The notes below the pieces were generated by a model. It did no database searches, was not told the origin of the DNA, and worked only from the letters and a program-made list of their open reading frames with translations. Shown in pieces: positions 33,686 through 46,578 of a stretch of DNA of 64,000 nt. The stretch is from Stenocarpella maydis (taxonomy: Eukaryota; Ascomycota; Sordariomycetes; Diaporthales; Diaporthaceae). The position numbers were made by a program, and so were the translations under genes. Where the stretch lies: NCBI GenBank assembly GCA_002270565.1, contig NQMI01000073.1, positions 124,001 through 188,000 of the forward strand, written 5' to 3'. Each line of letters opens with the position of its first letter. Position 1 is the stretch's first letter.

Positions 33686-36600
33686 TCAGTCCGCCTCCTT
33701 CTTCTCGCCTCCAGCCGGAGTCGCCGGCTTGGCGTGGTTGAGCGCTGGCGAGGCCGACACGGAAGGCGGCGATGCAGGGTTCTCCGCGTCCATGTTGGCA
33801 AGAGCACTGGGTCTGCTGTCAGCACCGCAGTGCGGGTCCTAGGGGTATTAGGGGACGGGAACTTACGCAAAGGCATTCGTTGATGCCTGAGTAGGTGGAG
33901 TTCCGGTCCGCGATGAGGCTCCGGAATCCTCGGCACCACGGGACAGGGCGCCACCGGGGCCCAGCCTGGCGTTACGCCCGCTGTTGCTGCGGGAGTTGAA
34001 CATGGACGTCGGCCCGAGGGTGACGTTGCCGCTAGCAGTTCTTGATGCAGAGCCCTTCAGGCGGCGCAGGTCATCAATACCGACCTGGTTCGAGGTGGGC
34101 TGCTGGAACTGCAGAGAGTTCCTTGCGTCGCCGCGCCCTCCTGTGTGGGACCGACCGCCGGGCTGGCCACGATAACTGCTCCTCGCGTTCTCGGCAGCCT
34201 TCTGGGCCGCAGCAGCCTCGGCCTGGTGGCGGTTAGCATTATATCCCGATGGAAGATCACGTTGTTTGGACGTTGCAAGACGTGTGCACTTACCTCTGCT
34301 CGGATTTCATCTCGTGTCTTGGGGCCCTTGAGGCCGTCCTTGGTCTGCCACCTGTCCCTTCGCAAGTCCATAATATCCATGAGCATGAACTGGAGTCGGC
34401 TTGGCAGCTCAGGTGACTCAACCATGGTGGAGATGCGCTCAAAGTAGGCGTTCATCATCATCGTACCCTTCTCGGAGTTGTCCAGGCTGGCGCCAATCGT
34501 GCGCAGCAGCTTGCAGAGTGACTCGATCTCTGCCTCGTCAGGTTCGCCCTGGAAGTCGAGAAGCTTCCGGACACATTCGTGCATGATGCGCTCCGTGAGC
34601 ATGCCGAGCTTGAACAGCTCGCCGATGAACTGGACAAGACCGAGACCACGACGCTTGATGGCCATAGCCTTGTAATACTCGTCTGACAACATGGCAGTCT
34701 CCTTGGACTCGCCCTCCTTGGGCTTGGGCATCTCGACTGCCCACCCATGCTCGAAATCTTCCTGACACCTGTTGAGGAGGTACTTTCGGAAGAGGGCACC
34801 GCCGCTAACAACATTGCCGTTCTTGTCCGTGATAGTGACATCCTTGACCTCGGTGCTCATCGTCTCCAGCATACGCTTGCAGAACTTGGCGTACATTGCA
34901 GCCCAGTGCGCTTCGTCTGTTGCCTTCTCAAAGGTAAGCTGGATAACCTGCCTGAGAGTCCGGCCATCCTGCTCATCCTTGGACTGTGCCGCAATCTCGA
35001 GGATCTGGTTCGAGATCTTCTCGAAGTTTTCGGGTGTCATCTTGTTTAGGTTAGACTTGACTTTACGCTGGACAGTCTCGGGGTCCATGTGGCCGCTAGG
35101 GTCTGTGTTCTGAGCAGCCCTGCCGACGCTCTTCGGCTTCCAGCCCGTAGCCGAAACTTGAATTGGCTTCAGTTCCATGTTTGCGGTCAGAGGCATAGTC
35201 CTAGCAAGCTTAGCATCCTCGGCGGCGCCCTGTCCGCGCTTACTGCCGCCAGGGGCGGCACCACGCGTCCTCTGGCTGCCAGAGCGAGAGCTGGACTGAG
35301 CCAGGTTGGATGACGGGGTGCGTGATCCAATCTGTGTGCCCCCGAAAGAGCCACGCTGGAATGAGGAGATGGGGCCTCCAATGCCGCCCGGTCGCGGCAT
35401 CTGTCCTTGAGACATAGCGAATCGCTGCTCCGACGTTGTGTTGGGCGGGAGTGTCTTTCCGGCAGGCTGCGCGAATTGGCCAAAAGGCATACCGGGGCCA
35501 TTTCTAGATCCCTGGCGGGCACTGGCACCGGCAGGCGTCCTGACAGATGCGGAACGTGAGCCATCTGAGTCGCCAATCAAGCTCTTGACTTGCTGCGAGA
35601 ACTCGGTAGATGGCTGTTCAGTGAAGACCTTCTGGAACTGCAGCAGGAACGCCGAGTCGTACTTGAACGAACCCCCCTTCTTTGCCACAGCAGCATTGAC
35701 AGCTGGGTTAGGGCTGGCGATACCGTTGGGGTACTTGACCTCGTCCTTGACCGTTAGGAACCGAGCAGACTTCAGAGCCTGCATCGCTGCAGTTGGCGGG
35801 GCTGGCTCAACGCTGTTCGTCTTGAGTGGCTCGAGTTTCAGGGCCGCGGGCTTGGGCTTGCCTGTAGACTTGGCCGACGACGGCGCTGAGCCTATACCAG
35901 AGGTGTCCTTGTTGCTGATGATGGTGAGTCTTGAGGAGTCCTCGCCGCTCTTCTGCGAAGCACTCAGGTCTGAAATCTTCTTTGTCAGGACCTCCGACAT
36001 GGACTGCGACTGACTACCCTCGGCGGCCAAGCGTTCCTTTTCGCGAGCCTTCTCCTTCTCTTCTTCGAGGCGTTCCATCTCTCGCTCTTGCTCCCTGAGC
36101 TTCGCGTCGTTCAACGCGGCGTCCGCGAGGCGTTTCTCTTCCGCCCTCTTCTTTTCGGCCTCCTTCTCGGCCTGCTTCTTGGCTGTGATCTTTGCCTGCT
36201 CCTCCTCACGACGCCTGTCTTCCTCTTCCATCTCCCGGATCATCCTCTCCATCTCATCTTCCTGGGTCTCCTGTGTCTTCTCCTCAGCCTTGGCTGCATC
36301 GGCCTTCTTCTGTTCCTCTTCCTTGGCCTTGGCCTCCAGCTCTGCCTTGGCTGCCGCTTCTTGCTCTGCCTTAGCGGCCGCTTCTGCTGCCGCCTTGGTC
36401 TTCGCTTCTTCCTCGGCTTTAGCTTTGGCTGCCTCCTCAGCTTCCTTGGCATCGGCCTCGGCCTTGGCTTTCGCTATGGCTTCTTCGGCAGACTTGGCCT
36501 CCTCGGCAGCTTTCTTCTCGGCCGCTACACGCTCTTCTTCCTTTCTCTGCGCCTCTTCTTTGGCCTTCGCTTCGGCAGCGGCGGCCTCCTCGTCAGCCTT

Positions 36601-38669
36601 GGAAGCATCACCCTCCTTGGATTTCTTCACCTGCTCCCGGAACGCGGCCTTGATCTCCTCAGGCTTGGATGTGGAGAGGCTCTCGGTGCGGCCATGAGAG
36701 GCGGGAGTGGTGGGCTTAGGCGGAGGTGTTGGTGTTGACGCGATGACAGGAGGAGTCCTGGACTGTTGCGTGCTGGGCGCTGGGGACGCCGGGGCCTTGA
36801 GGGCGTTGAAGTTGACCACCTCACCTTGGGGGTTCTTGATGGTGATTCCGGCCTTCTTTGGCTTCACAAAATTTGTGCTGCTTGGGGTTGACGAGCCGGT
36901 AGGTGGTTTGGGCTGGGAGCCGTGAGCCTGAGGAGTCCCGGAGACTACGATGGGGCCCTGGTTCTGGCCTGTGCTAGAGGCGGGCCGCTCTGACAACTGT
37001 GAGTTATTGCGCGACATGGGCTGACCTTGCGGAGGGGCAAATTGTCCAGTACCGTATTGCATTGGGATGCCACCAGGGGCGGGTGACGACGGAGGATAAA
37101 TGTTTGGGGGGTGGAAAGGCTGCTGGGGGTATTGAGGCACGCCCATGTAAGCCCTATTATCGTATGCACCTGGATAAAAGTTCTGTTTTGATGCAGTCAG
37201 CATCCGCTCAACACGCTCAAAGCCGCCATTTGGGCCTGGCGAGAGGTCCAGGCCCTTGTCATTCAAGAGAAGGAGGGGGGAACTGTGCAAAGGCAGTTGC
37301 TGGTCAAACGATGGAGTTCGGCCGCGGGGAAGACCGCGGTCAGCCGTCGAGTCACGACGCTTGCTCATGCGACGGTTTCTTCCGGGGATCTCCTGCATTG
37401 CATTTGCAAACGAAGTCTCATGCTGCCGGTGATGAGATGGTCTAGTCTCTGAATCCCAGCGAGCACCCTTCTTCTTGTGGGGTCTTGAGAATGGGGGGAA
37501 GATATCTTGACAGATGGGGAGTTTTACATGTGGGGGGTAGCCGGCCTGCTGTTGGAAGCCACCCTGTTGTGCGTAGCCGCTCATGGGCGGTGGATATTGT
37601 TGGGCGTAGCCCTGCGCGGGAGGGACAGGCATGGCAGCGTTCATGTTCGGTGTGCCTTGGCCGGGCATAACCGGGGTAAGTGCAGGGCTGCCTCGTGCAG
37701 GCTGTGGCGAGTTGTGGTATCCGCCGCCACCCCGGGGGTTGAACTGCTGTGGAGGCATTCCGCCGCGACCTTGGCCTCTGAAGGACTGGTTCGTGTTGGG
37801 GGGAAAGCCCTGGTGGTTTGGGTACTGGTGGTTGTTGTATCCGCCACCGCGGCCTCCTCGTCCGCCGCCAAATCCCCCTCGAGTCGGAGGTGGCCCATGG
37901 TGGCCCATGTCACTGTGCTGAGAGACAGCCGAGTCGCGCCTGGCATGGAAGCTCATTTGCGACATGGAGTTTGGGCGCCCACCCATACGCTGCAAATTTA
38001 TCAGCACGTTCCCAATCACTCTGGAGGTACGGTGATGGGGGAGGTCGCCCTGATGGGGCGACCCTCGAGAGTACTTACATCGCCTTCGTTGGTGAAACTG
38101 CCAATCTTAAAGGTGTTCTCTGTGTTCCCAGGCCGTCCACCACTGGTGATGCCCTGCGGGATGGGCGAAGGGCTGTGAGCCGGCGAGGGGTTCCGTCCAG
38201 TGCCGGGAATGTTGACCGGGGCGGATGCGTTCAGCTGGGGGGTGCTGTGAGGCATCGCCGGAGAGGCGTCGGCATAGCCGAACTGCAGGCCAGGGGGCTT
38301 GTTGCTCACTGCACCTCCGTTGGACAAGTAGCTGGTTGGGCCATTTGCCGTGATGGTGACGGAGGGCTTGCGGGCATGGTCGCCAGAGCCTCCGTTGAGG
38401 TTAGGGGTGGCAGCGACAGTCGGGACGGCGGGGACAGCGGGAGCAACCGGGGGCCGGCCGTTCAGGTTTGACGACGACGGAGACGGGGCATTCTGAGGAG
38501 CGGCGGCCGAGGAGCTCGCAACCGCTGAAGGGTTGGCAGCTCCTACGACCAGGGGCGTCGAGGCGGGCTTCTTGGCGGCACCAGCGGCAGAGGCATAAGA
38601 AGTAGCCGTCGAGGCAGCAGTGGTGTTCGGCGCCGGGTTTGTGTTGGGTTGACTCGCAGCGGAAGTCAT
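33686..38669 (-). CDS. eIF4G: Translation initiation factor eIF4G
   Basis: A 1590-aa scaffold of the cap-binding complex. Exons: 38669-38079, 37989-34294, 34222-33867 and 33815-33686. Residues 1-195 are Ala/Pro/Ser-rich; 200-350 are Gly/Arg/Tyr/Pro-rich (RGG-like RNA-binding). Residues about 640-850 form a highly charged Lys/Glu/Ala coiled coil. An eIF4E-binding motif of YxxxxL-phi type is visible as YDSAFLL near residue 971. The MIF4G (HEAT) domain lies near residues 1162-1440, starting HMDPETVQRKVKSNLNKMTPENFEKI and including ATDEAHWAAMYAKFCKRM; it binds eIF4A. The C-terminal exons encode the short Ser/Gly-rich tail with QVGIDDLRRLKG, ending AGGEKKEAD. Residues 352-466 may be an optional segment (see the exitron entry); without it the protein would be 1475 aa. 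Confidence 0.93.
37183..37527 (-). other. Candidate 345-nt exitron in eIF4G
   Basis: A stretch inside the large eIF4G exon is bounded by a GTAAAA donor (after the His of GYPPH) and an AAAACAG acceptor preceded by a GCTGAC branch-like word. Both sites are phase 0 and the segment is 115 codons with no stop. Removing it joins GYPPH to NFYPGAYDNRAYMGVPQYPQQ, continuous Tyr/Pro/Gln-rich sequence. Its own content (KKKGARWDSE, RNRRMSKRRDSTADRG) differs sharply from the flanks. It could be a retained coding segment, an alternatively spliced exitron, or an intron open by chance. Confidence 0.45.
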
Positions 38670-41604
38670 ATGTGATACCGGGTCGTCTGGAGACGGTGAC
38701 ACTTGTGATATTGTTCGCGCGATCGTGTGTCGGAGGGTTTAGGTTGGGTTAGGCTGGGCTGGGTTGGATGTAGATGAAGACGGTAGCAGTCGACAAAAGC
38801 CAAGCCTCGATGTGATTGATGGTCGGGTACTGATGGGTGAGGTTGTCGTTTTGACCTTGGGCGATAGTCAAGAAGAGAAAGGCGCTGCCGTAAACCAGTC
38901 GCGAAGTGAATCTGACCGATTAAATCCAGATCAAATCCGACCTGACGGAGAGTTTGTGGATGAGAAAAGTCCCTGACTTGTTGCGGACGCTGGGTCACAG
39001 TCAAGGAGTGAAGTGAAGGCGAGTGGCTGCAAGGGCTGGTTTGCCGTTGCGAGTCGATTCTGGCCGTGATGGACGACGGCGAAGAGGCGAACGGGATGGG
39101 GACCGTGACCGTAAACCGTTGGGCGGATCGGGGATCGCTTGGGTAAGCCTTTGACCTGTGCTCGATCGCTCGCAATCGAAGGGAGTCGACTGGGACGGCG
39201 AGTAGGGACAGGGAGAAATGGAATGCAGCGACTCGACGAGGGAGAGCTGCAAGACCAAATCAAAAAGGAAAAAAAGATTATCTACCACTACCTGTCCTAG
39301 GGATGGAGGTTGGTGGTGATGGAGGGGGGTTTGTTCTGGTTGATGATGGAGAGGGAGGAAAAAAAAAAAAAAGAGAGAGGAGAGAGGAACTCTGGTCTCA
39401 AATTTTTTTCTGCCTTTGAGTTGAGGTGCCATGGGCAGCGCAGGCCAGAGTCAGAGGCGGCGCACGGCAAAAGCAAACTTACTGCCAGCTTATTTAGCGC
39501 AGCCCAGGCGAAAAAGCGCGATAAAAGGCTTTAGGTGGTTATCTCTTTTTTTGGGCAGGGAAAGCACAAGCCAGTGACTTTGGCATAGGCCCGCAGTGGC
39601 GAGGCATGGCTGCTGATTGGATGTTCCCCACGCCGTCTCCACCAACGTTGGGCAATTTAGATACCACCTGGGATGGTACACAAGCACCATCAAAGCTGCA
39701 TCAGGTCAATTTCTCACAGCTTCTACAGCACGGTCTTGGGGCCCTGAAGGCTTGACCTACAGGTGGCCAGACATACTTCTAGGGGGTTTAATATGCTGGA
39801 CCGCCTGTAACCTGGGTACTACTGTGCAAGTACCTAATAGGTACCTACCTGCCTAGAGGTACCTCTAGGTATGTAATTTTTCGATTTCCTTGTCTATTAC
39901 CGACTGCTTGCACCCCCAGGTCTCCCATACTCGCACGAGCGAGCGCTCTCGCTCGCACACAAACGGATATCTCTCCTCTGTCTCCAGTCAACCACCAGCC
40001 AACAGATGGCCAGTCAATTACTGCAAGAGACTGATTGCTGCCTGTTGATACAGCCAGCTAGTCAGTCCACTTACTGCCCATGCCAACAGTGACATCCCAA
40101 GTCATCCTCGGTAGAGAGCACACATTTCATCCGTACTGGGCCTCAACTCATGGGCAACGAGGCTCTGTGGCGCTGTAATAATTGCAAAATATCACCAGGG
40201 TTACTCGTCCCCAGAAGGCGCTAGCATGCTTCCCGGCCCGAACATGGTTTCTCCATGCCCGGCCTAGCTCATGAACATGCCGTGCAGCAGGAAACCGTAG
40301 TCTGTCAAAGTATCTATCTTCTAGAGTAAAACCCATGCCTTTGTCTGACTTCAACTTCACCTCCCCCCTGCATTGCTTGTACATATTGTCCCTTTGAACC
40401 TGCCTGCCATTTTGTGGCGAGGGCAGGGGTTGGTTGGCTGACACAACAAAACTGTCAAGATAAAAGAAGACATCAATGTGGTCGAGTATGTGTGTCTTAA
40501 ATTGCACCCGGAGCATCATGTCCCTCTGTTGGCCAACAACAAAGTGGTGGTGTTGGGGCCACACGCAAAGCTGCTCCAATACCCCTCTTCTTGCGGCCCC
40601 CCGGTACGAGTCACACGTGTTGGCCCCATCGTCGGCGCGGGGCATCATCAGGTAATGCCTGGCCAACGCACCCGGCAGAATCCTGGGTCCCACCTAAGGC
40701 CGTCACCGAAGCCTGCCTCAGTTATCTTTGCCATCGCAACATGTACCAATGTTCCCGAGGGAGAATGCTTGGCAATAGGGTTTATACTTCGCCCAACTCA
40801 GCTCAAATTACCTAGGGAAATGTGCCCAAACGTTGTATGAGCGACTAAGTGATACAAAACAGTCACACAGTAGCCACCACGGTCCAGCCAGATAGATCCA
40901 CGCGTCTGAACATGAAAACTGCCAGAATATGCAGTATGACGACAACGACCCCCCAGGGTTACACTACAAGCAGCGCCACAGCCAGAGATTATGTAGTGCG
41001 TAACGCAGGTCAGGCAAATACGGAGTAAATCATCAATAAGAGCTTTGCTCGACACAAATTCCTCGTCGGGGTGCGTTTCCCCCTTCGGACTTAACGCTCG
41101 GGGTTAAGCTAGCCTCGTCACCATACGCCGTCACTTGTCAGCTTTGCAGCAGGGCCCAAAAATAGACCCCCAGCCTGTTCACTCCCTGTCGTACGAGACT
41201 GACACATCAGGACGTCCCTGCACTTTGGGGGGTTGCAGCGACTCAAATGGCCTCCACTTACTATGCAAATTCCCCTTTCGCATTCAGACTACTCAGGACC
41301 AGGCAGGCAGCCGGCAGGCGGGCAGCGCCAAGATAATGGTCATCAGAGACGCGAATATCATCTGTCAACCAGCACAGTCGCTCATGCTTGCTCCGAGCTG
41401 CGTGGATTATAGCTAATTGCAAGCCCCTGAACTCCGACTCTGCCCTAGCCGGATCGTGCAGAACAAGGCCTCCTGTTGCCTGAAATCGCCCAGGGCTTCT
41501 CATTCCCACTCCCCTTCTCTTGGGCAGACCGGTTCCTTCCATCACTATGGCACAGAAGCCAAGGTTTGCCGCCAGAGGGCGCGTCAAAATGAGTCAATCA
41601 TTGA
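38670..41604. other. 2.9-kb intergenic region, eIF4G leader side
   Basis: This lies upstream of eIF4G (-) and downstream of Aquarius (-). Near eIF4G (38670-39560) it is pyrimidine-rich on the minus strand, with a T/C tract opposite 39351-39388, suggesting a long 5' leader. A 143-codon minus-strand frame at 39432-39001 starting MAPQLKGRK would be an upstream frame if transcribed. TACCT/AGGTA palindromic words cluster at 39830-39872. A 181-codon frame at 40693-40148 has no recognisable feature. No further gene is supported. Confidence 0.45.
39830..39872. repeat. Cluster of TACCT/AGGTA palindromic words
   Basis: Repeated self-complementary words (AGGTACCT, CTAGAGGTACCTCTAG, TAGGTA) occur within about 45 nt. 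They resemble the CCTAGG/GGTACC words near 52.04 kb. Confidence 0.5.
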
Positions 41605-44600
41605 TCAGTCCTCTTCGGCCTCAGCTTCTTGCCTGGAGCCCTCTGCGTCGCCTGCTGCATCCTCTGCTGCCTCCTCCACGTCCTCGTCGTCTTCATCGTG
41701 TTCAGGGATCGGCTCGATCTCCTTATTCTGCGCGTCCGTGACCTGTTGTATCTCTGCGTCCGAAGGCAGGCCCCTCTCTGCTTGCAGCTGCTGGACCTTG
41801 GTCATTGTCATTTCAAACACATATTGGCCCAGGTGCTCCACTCCCTCCATGGTGGCCTCCCCGGCCACCGTCTCGCCTGCCTCCTCGGCCAATTTTCGCT
41901 GTGATGGCCAAAGCTCTCCGGTGACCAGGGTCAACTTGTCTGGCCGCTGGAGAAGCTGCTCAAAGGCCTCACGGAGCTCAAAGCAGCCCTCAAACACCTC
42001 GCGCCGGCCCAAGACATAAAGACCCAACCTCGCTCGCGAAAGAGCCACTGTGAGGCGGCGAATGTCACGGAGATAGCCGACCCGCGACGTCCTCGTGAGT
42101 GACAGAATAACGTCTGCACGATTTGTCAGTAGCTAGCATAGGCTTTATCGGGCTGGTTTCCTTTTGAACTCACAGTCATTTTGTTCGCCCTGGTACTTGT
42201 CGACTGTGGTCACAATCTTGGGCAGGCCGAAGATGGGATTCCGGGCACATCGATGGCCAAGAACATCTCTGATCAGTGCCCGCTGGCCAGCGTAGGTCGT
42301 GAGGATGCTAATCTTGGAGGCAGGGTACCCGAGAAGTCGCATGTATTGGTAGATGGCCACGGCGTACTCGGCTTCCCCCAAGTTTTGGATAAAGTGAGAC
42401 GTCGGCTCGACTTCGCCCTTGCCCTTGTAGTCTGGCACATTGATGAATTGGTACTCATACTTGAAACCAGCATTGACCACCAGGTATTCCTCTGCATTCT
42501 CAACATGCGGCAAGTTACCCAGGTTGTTGTACCGCCATTGGTAAAGCTTGGCGATGGATGGGCGGGCCCGTCCCTGTTGATTAAGTGTGATGGCTGGGAC
42601 GCCTAAACGAATAAGGCGGGAGAACAAAGACTGTTCCAGGTTCGCAAATTCACGGAACGCAAGGTTCTGGACGACAGGAGAGTTCTGGAAATGATCGCCG
42701 CATAGCACCACACGCTGGAGCGGCATCTGTCCATCCTTGGGCTTCTGCATAGCTAATGGGATGAAGTTCTCGATCTCCGTGATCTGGGCCGCCTCCTCCA
42801 TCACAACATTGTCATAGTGAAAGCCGAGTCGCGCAATTTCTCCCCTCCTCATCGCAGCGTGCGTTGAGGTCATTGCGACTATGCGCGCCTCGTTCGTGAG
42901 GAGATAGTTCGCCTTTTCTCGGTCGCGTCTTAGAATCTCGAAAGGCAGAGCATCTGCAAGCTCAGAGAATATCTTAGAGATGTGGCGATAGCAGCCGTTG
43001 GCGATGTCTAAGACCGAGTCACGGTCTGCATCGGCTGGGAACAGGGGTTGGGGGGCGTTAGAGAAGTAATGGTGGAAGGGAAATGCCGCCACAATGTCCG
43101 CTGTCGAAGCAGTCTCAGATGAGGCTGTTTCAGTGAACTTGGACCACGCGGGCTGGATGTAGACAGAGTTGAAGTAGCCGGCCGTCTCTGACGAATTGCC
43201 GTGGGCTCCTGGGGCTCCGATACTGGCAGCCAGGCGGGTCACTTCCCGGAGGTACCTGTTGCGGTTCTCGAGGAAAGACTCGACTCGCCCGTGCTTGCTG
43301 AAGTTGCCCTCCGTCCCGAGGTCTTCCTCGCCGTGTCCCAGACGAAGCAAGTGACGCTCATCAATATCAAGTGCCACTATTTTTGCGAACAACTGATTCA
43401 AGGCCTGGTTGCTGTGCGCTATGAGAAGTGTTCTTTGCTGGGGGAAATTGTGGTAGATATTGTTGATGATTTGAGTTGCGACGTCGGTCTTGCCCGTCCC
43501 CGGCGGGCCCACGACAACGGTAAGCCCAGGCTGCGTACCGGATATGATGGCCTCAATCTGAGCAGGAGTGAATCGTACGGAATTCAGCTTCGGGGCATCC
43601 ACTGGGTACGGCCCGTTGTTTGGAGGCTTATAAGTTGAGACCTTGACAGTTTCGACGTCAGCTAGTAGGGCTGGTTCCGCATCTCTGCGCCTCTTTTTCG
43701 AGGGCTTGGACGGTGGCTGCTCTGCAGGTCGCTCCACGGTCTCCAGCACATACGGCGGGCCAAAGCTACCAGTAACGTCATCACCAGGCTCGATAATCTT
43801 GCCTGGCATGCTTTCTATCAGGTGTTGCCAGTCGAGGAATGTGTCTCGGTAGTCAATAGTCTTGAGGCGGTTCGGTAATTGCTTGTACGAAGCACCGGCT
43901 GGGTCGCCATATCCGAGGAACACTTCATGTAGCCATGACGCCAATGGGACCTCTGACAGTGTCAGGTTCTTGATCGACTCCAGCACAGGCTTGAAGTTGT
44001 TCTCCCGGCCGCTCCTGCGCATGACAAGGTTGATGCTCTCATAGACGTCAGGCTTGCCAGCGGATGCCCTTTGCTGATCGGATTTGAACATTTCCGCATC
44101 CAGCTTGAGCTGAATCTTCCTCACCGGGCTCCGAGAATGGCCATCAAAGTAGGCGGAGGCGTCTCTAATCGCGCGGCCCTTGTCATCGAGAATTTGAATG
44201 ATTTCACCACATCGTACAGATCGGAGGCCCAGCTTTTCGGTCTCCGTCGCCTCAAGCGACTTCTTCGATTTTGGAGCTTCAACCGCCAGTAGGAATACGA
44301 CATCATCGGGTCGCAATGCCTCCCACTCACGACGGACGTTATCCGCAAGCTGGCGAACATCGATGACTATTTCCGCACGCACCATAGCAGGCTTGTCATC
44401 GCCCACCAGTGCAGGCATAACTTCCAGAATCGATGGCTTGGAAATCGGAAGGGCCATCTTCGAGAATCCCGGAAATGCCACTTCGCCAGACCTCCCAGTC
44501 TCTGGCCTCAATCTCCGCAGGACATCTTCAATATCTCGCCGAATGCCATAGAACGACTCGCACCTGTAGAGTATGAACGATCTCCAAAGGAAGTCACCTA

Positions 44601-46119
44601 CAGACAGATACTGCAAATTTAGCTTCGGTATTGCCAAAGGATGTGATCCATCGTAGGAGTCCGTCCTGAGGAGGCTCTGTTCGAATAGGCTTTCTTCAGT
44701 CGGCAAGATATTCATATCACGGGCGGTTTCCTGGAACGTTTTGCGTCTCTCAAAGGTAGAAGATAGCACCTCGAGCAAGAACTTGCGATCCACAGTCAAT
44801 CCTGTTGATTCTGGGTAACTCGTTCGCAAGTCGAGTAGGGCTGATAGTTGCAGTATCTCCTCGTCGGTAAGAGGTGCAAGGAGGCCCTGGAGCTCCCTTC
44901 TCTCGTCAATCGAGGCGTAATTTGAAAGGGCCAGGACTGTCAACTTTTCCTTGAAGTGTTTTAGGGCTGTCCTCTGTAACTTTGCGAGGCGGGCACAGTG
45001 CCGTTCGTATGCCTGAGTCCTGCCTTGCTGAGCCCCTGTCTGGTCATCGATTGTGAAGTGTGTGTAGTGAGAGAGTAGGGCGACAAGATCGCGCAGAAGC
45101 CCATTGTCCTCGTCGTTGAAGGTCGGCGACAAAGCCGCTGCTGGGAGGATGTGTAGATCTTGCAACAAGAAGTTGACGTACCGCCGGGTCGGCAATTGGC
45201 TCTGGAGGTCGGAGAGGAACTCTGTGAATCTTTCGCAATATAACACATCATCCTTGGAAGCGTTGCTGGAGTAGAGCATGCTCAGGAAGTCCAGGGCAAG
45301 GGTGTATAGCCAGGACCTGTCGAACCGCAACCGAGCCTTGGTTGGCTCGTCCGCAGAATCGTATCTCTTCGCCGATGCCCTCCAAGCCTTGCGCAATTGG
45401 TTGTGCTCGTTCAATTTATCGTCCCGTTTCTTCTCTGTCGACAAGTTGTGCCACATGGATATCGATACTAATGGAGCACACTCCTTTCGAACGATTGCAT
45501 AGTCCAAACTCTGGAAGGCATGAATAACAAAGGAGAGAATATGGGTTCGGACAGTGATTGGCAGTGAACGGTCGAGGTTCATGGAGAGTATCCGCCGGAA
45601 TAAGGCTGAGAAATCGTCCGGCCGTTCCTCGAAGATACCTGCAGGACCCAGTCAGCAAGGCTCCGACTCCACAACCACCGTCCTTGGATGGCATGTCATA
45701 CGTACTCCATGTCTGTAGCCTCTCCCTCCGTTTCGCATTAGTAATCAGCACGATGAGGAGGACATGGTGGTTCGAGGCTGCATCGCTATATCCGGGCCAG
45801 AGATAACTGCATCGCCGCGTTAGCATCGAGACAATACTTGGCCTAGGCAGAAGCCTCACCTCTCCAGGAGCTGCAGGCTTTCGAGCTCCACGAGAGCTGC
45901 CGGTGGGAACTTTTCCTTCTCCAGAGGGTCCCATATATCCCGTTTCAGCACATCATTCTTGACCTTCACTTTCGTTGACCTCTTGGATGACTTCAACCAG
46001 TGTTGTTTCGCGACCCGTGCAAACTCGGATCCTTCCTCTGCAACCGGCTCCGCAACCTCTGGGGCAGCCGCTTGTGGTTTCTTCGCAGTGCTCTTCTTCT
46101 GTCTCTTTGCTGGGGGCAT
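41605..46119 (-). CDS. AQR: Aquarius, intron-binding spliceosomal helicase
   Basis: A 1444-aa superfamily 1 RNA helicase (IBP160/Cwf11 in other species) that binds the intron upstream of the branch site within the spliceosome. Exons: 46119-45860, 45806-45706, 45638-42174 and 42113-41605 (introns 53, 67 and 60 nt). The N-terminus is basic (MPPAKRQKKSTAKK). Residues about 30-780 form the armadillo-like and beta-barrel parts, beginning HWLKSSK, KRDIWDPLE and YLWPGYSDAASNHHVLLIVLITNAKRRE. The helicase core has Walker A GPPGTGKTD (near 831), QALNQLF, the Walker B-type VVMEEAAQ (near 1063), GDHFQNSPVV, QGRARPSIAKLY, VDKYQGEQNDYVILSLTRT (across the last intron) and LTVALSRARLGLYVLG. The tail is acidic (DEDDEDVEEAAED). 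Length fits fungal Aquarius. It is head-to-head with THOC1. Confidence 0.95.
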
Positions 46120-46578
46120 GATGGCGGGTGTTGGGCGGCAGAGTCCGTCACTGCGTCGCGTTGCTGTTTAGCGGGGACGCGACAGGCACGTTAGGAAATT
46201 TTGTTAATGGGCTGCGGCAACAGAAAGCTTTCAGCCTTGCGTCACTAGTGGACCCATTCCCCGTGCGCGATAAGGAGCTCGGGCCAAGCAGAACCGTAGC
46301 CCTTGTCCTTGTCCGTTGTTACAACCTTTACTTGACGATCCCTAAGCTCATCACCACCTCAACAAAGACGCCCCCACCCCCTAGACTCTCGTTATTTTGA
46401 CGTCCGTGACGCATTTGGAGGGGCAAATCGACCAAAACTGGTCCTCATACTTCGACTCGGTACAACAATCGGTCTCATATTGAAGCAGCAAATAAACATC
46501 TAGGACCGGTCGCGCTTCCGCGGCGCAAGTTACTTCTGCGCTCCCTCCCCTCCTCTCCTGCTCGATTAACAGCCCAAG
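46120..46578. promoter_or_regulatory. Bidirectional promoter region, AQR / THOC1
   Basis: A 459-bp region between two divergent start codons, containing promoters for both. No specific motif cluster is evident by eye. The last 70 bases before THOC1 are C/T-rich. Confidence 0.55.

Noticed and set aside
37170..37527. Alternative eIF4G intron ending at 37170
   Set aside because: At 358 nt it shifts the frame; the acceptor at 37183 gives a 345-nt in-frame segment instead.
40148..40693. 181-codon minus-strand open frame
   Set aside because: Begins with ATG but has no domain, signal or splice partner, and sits in a region with many random frames. It could be an orphan gene but I cannot support it.
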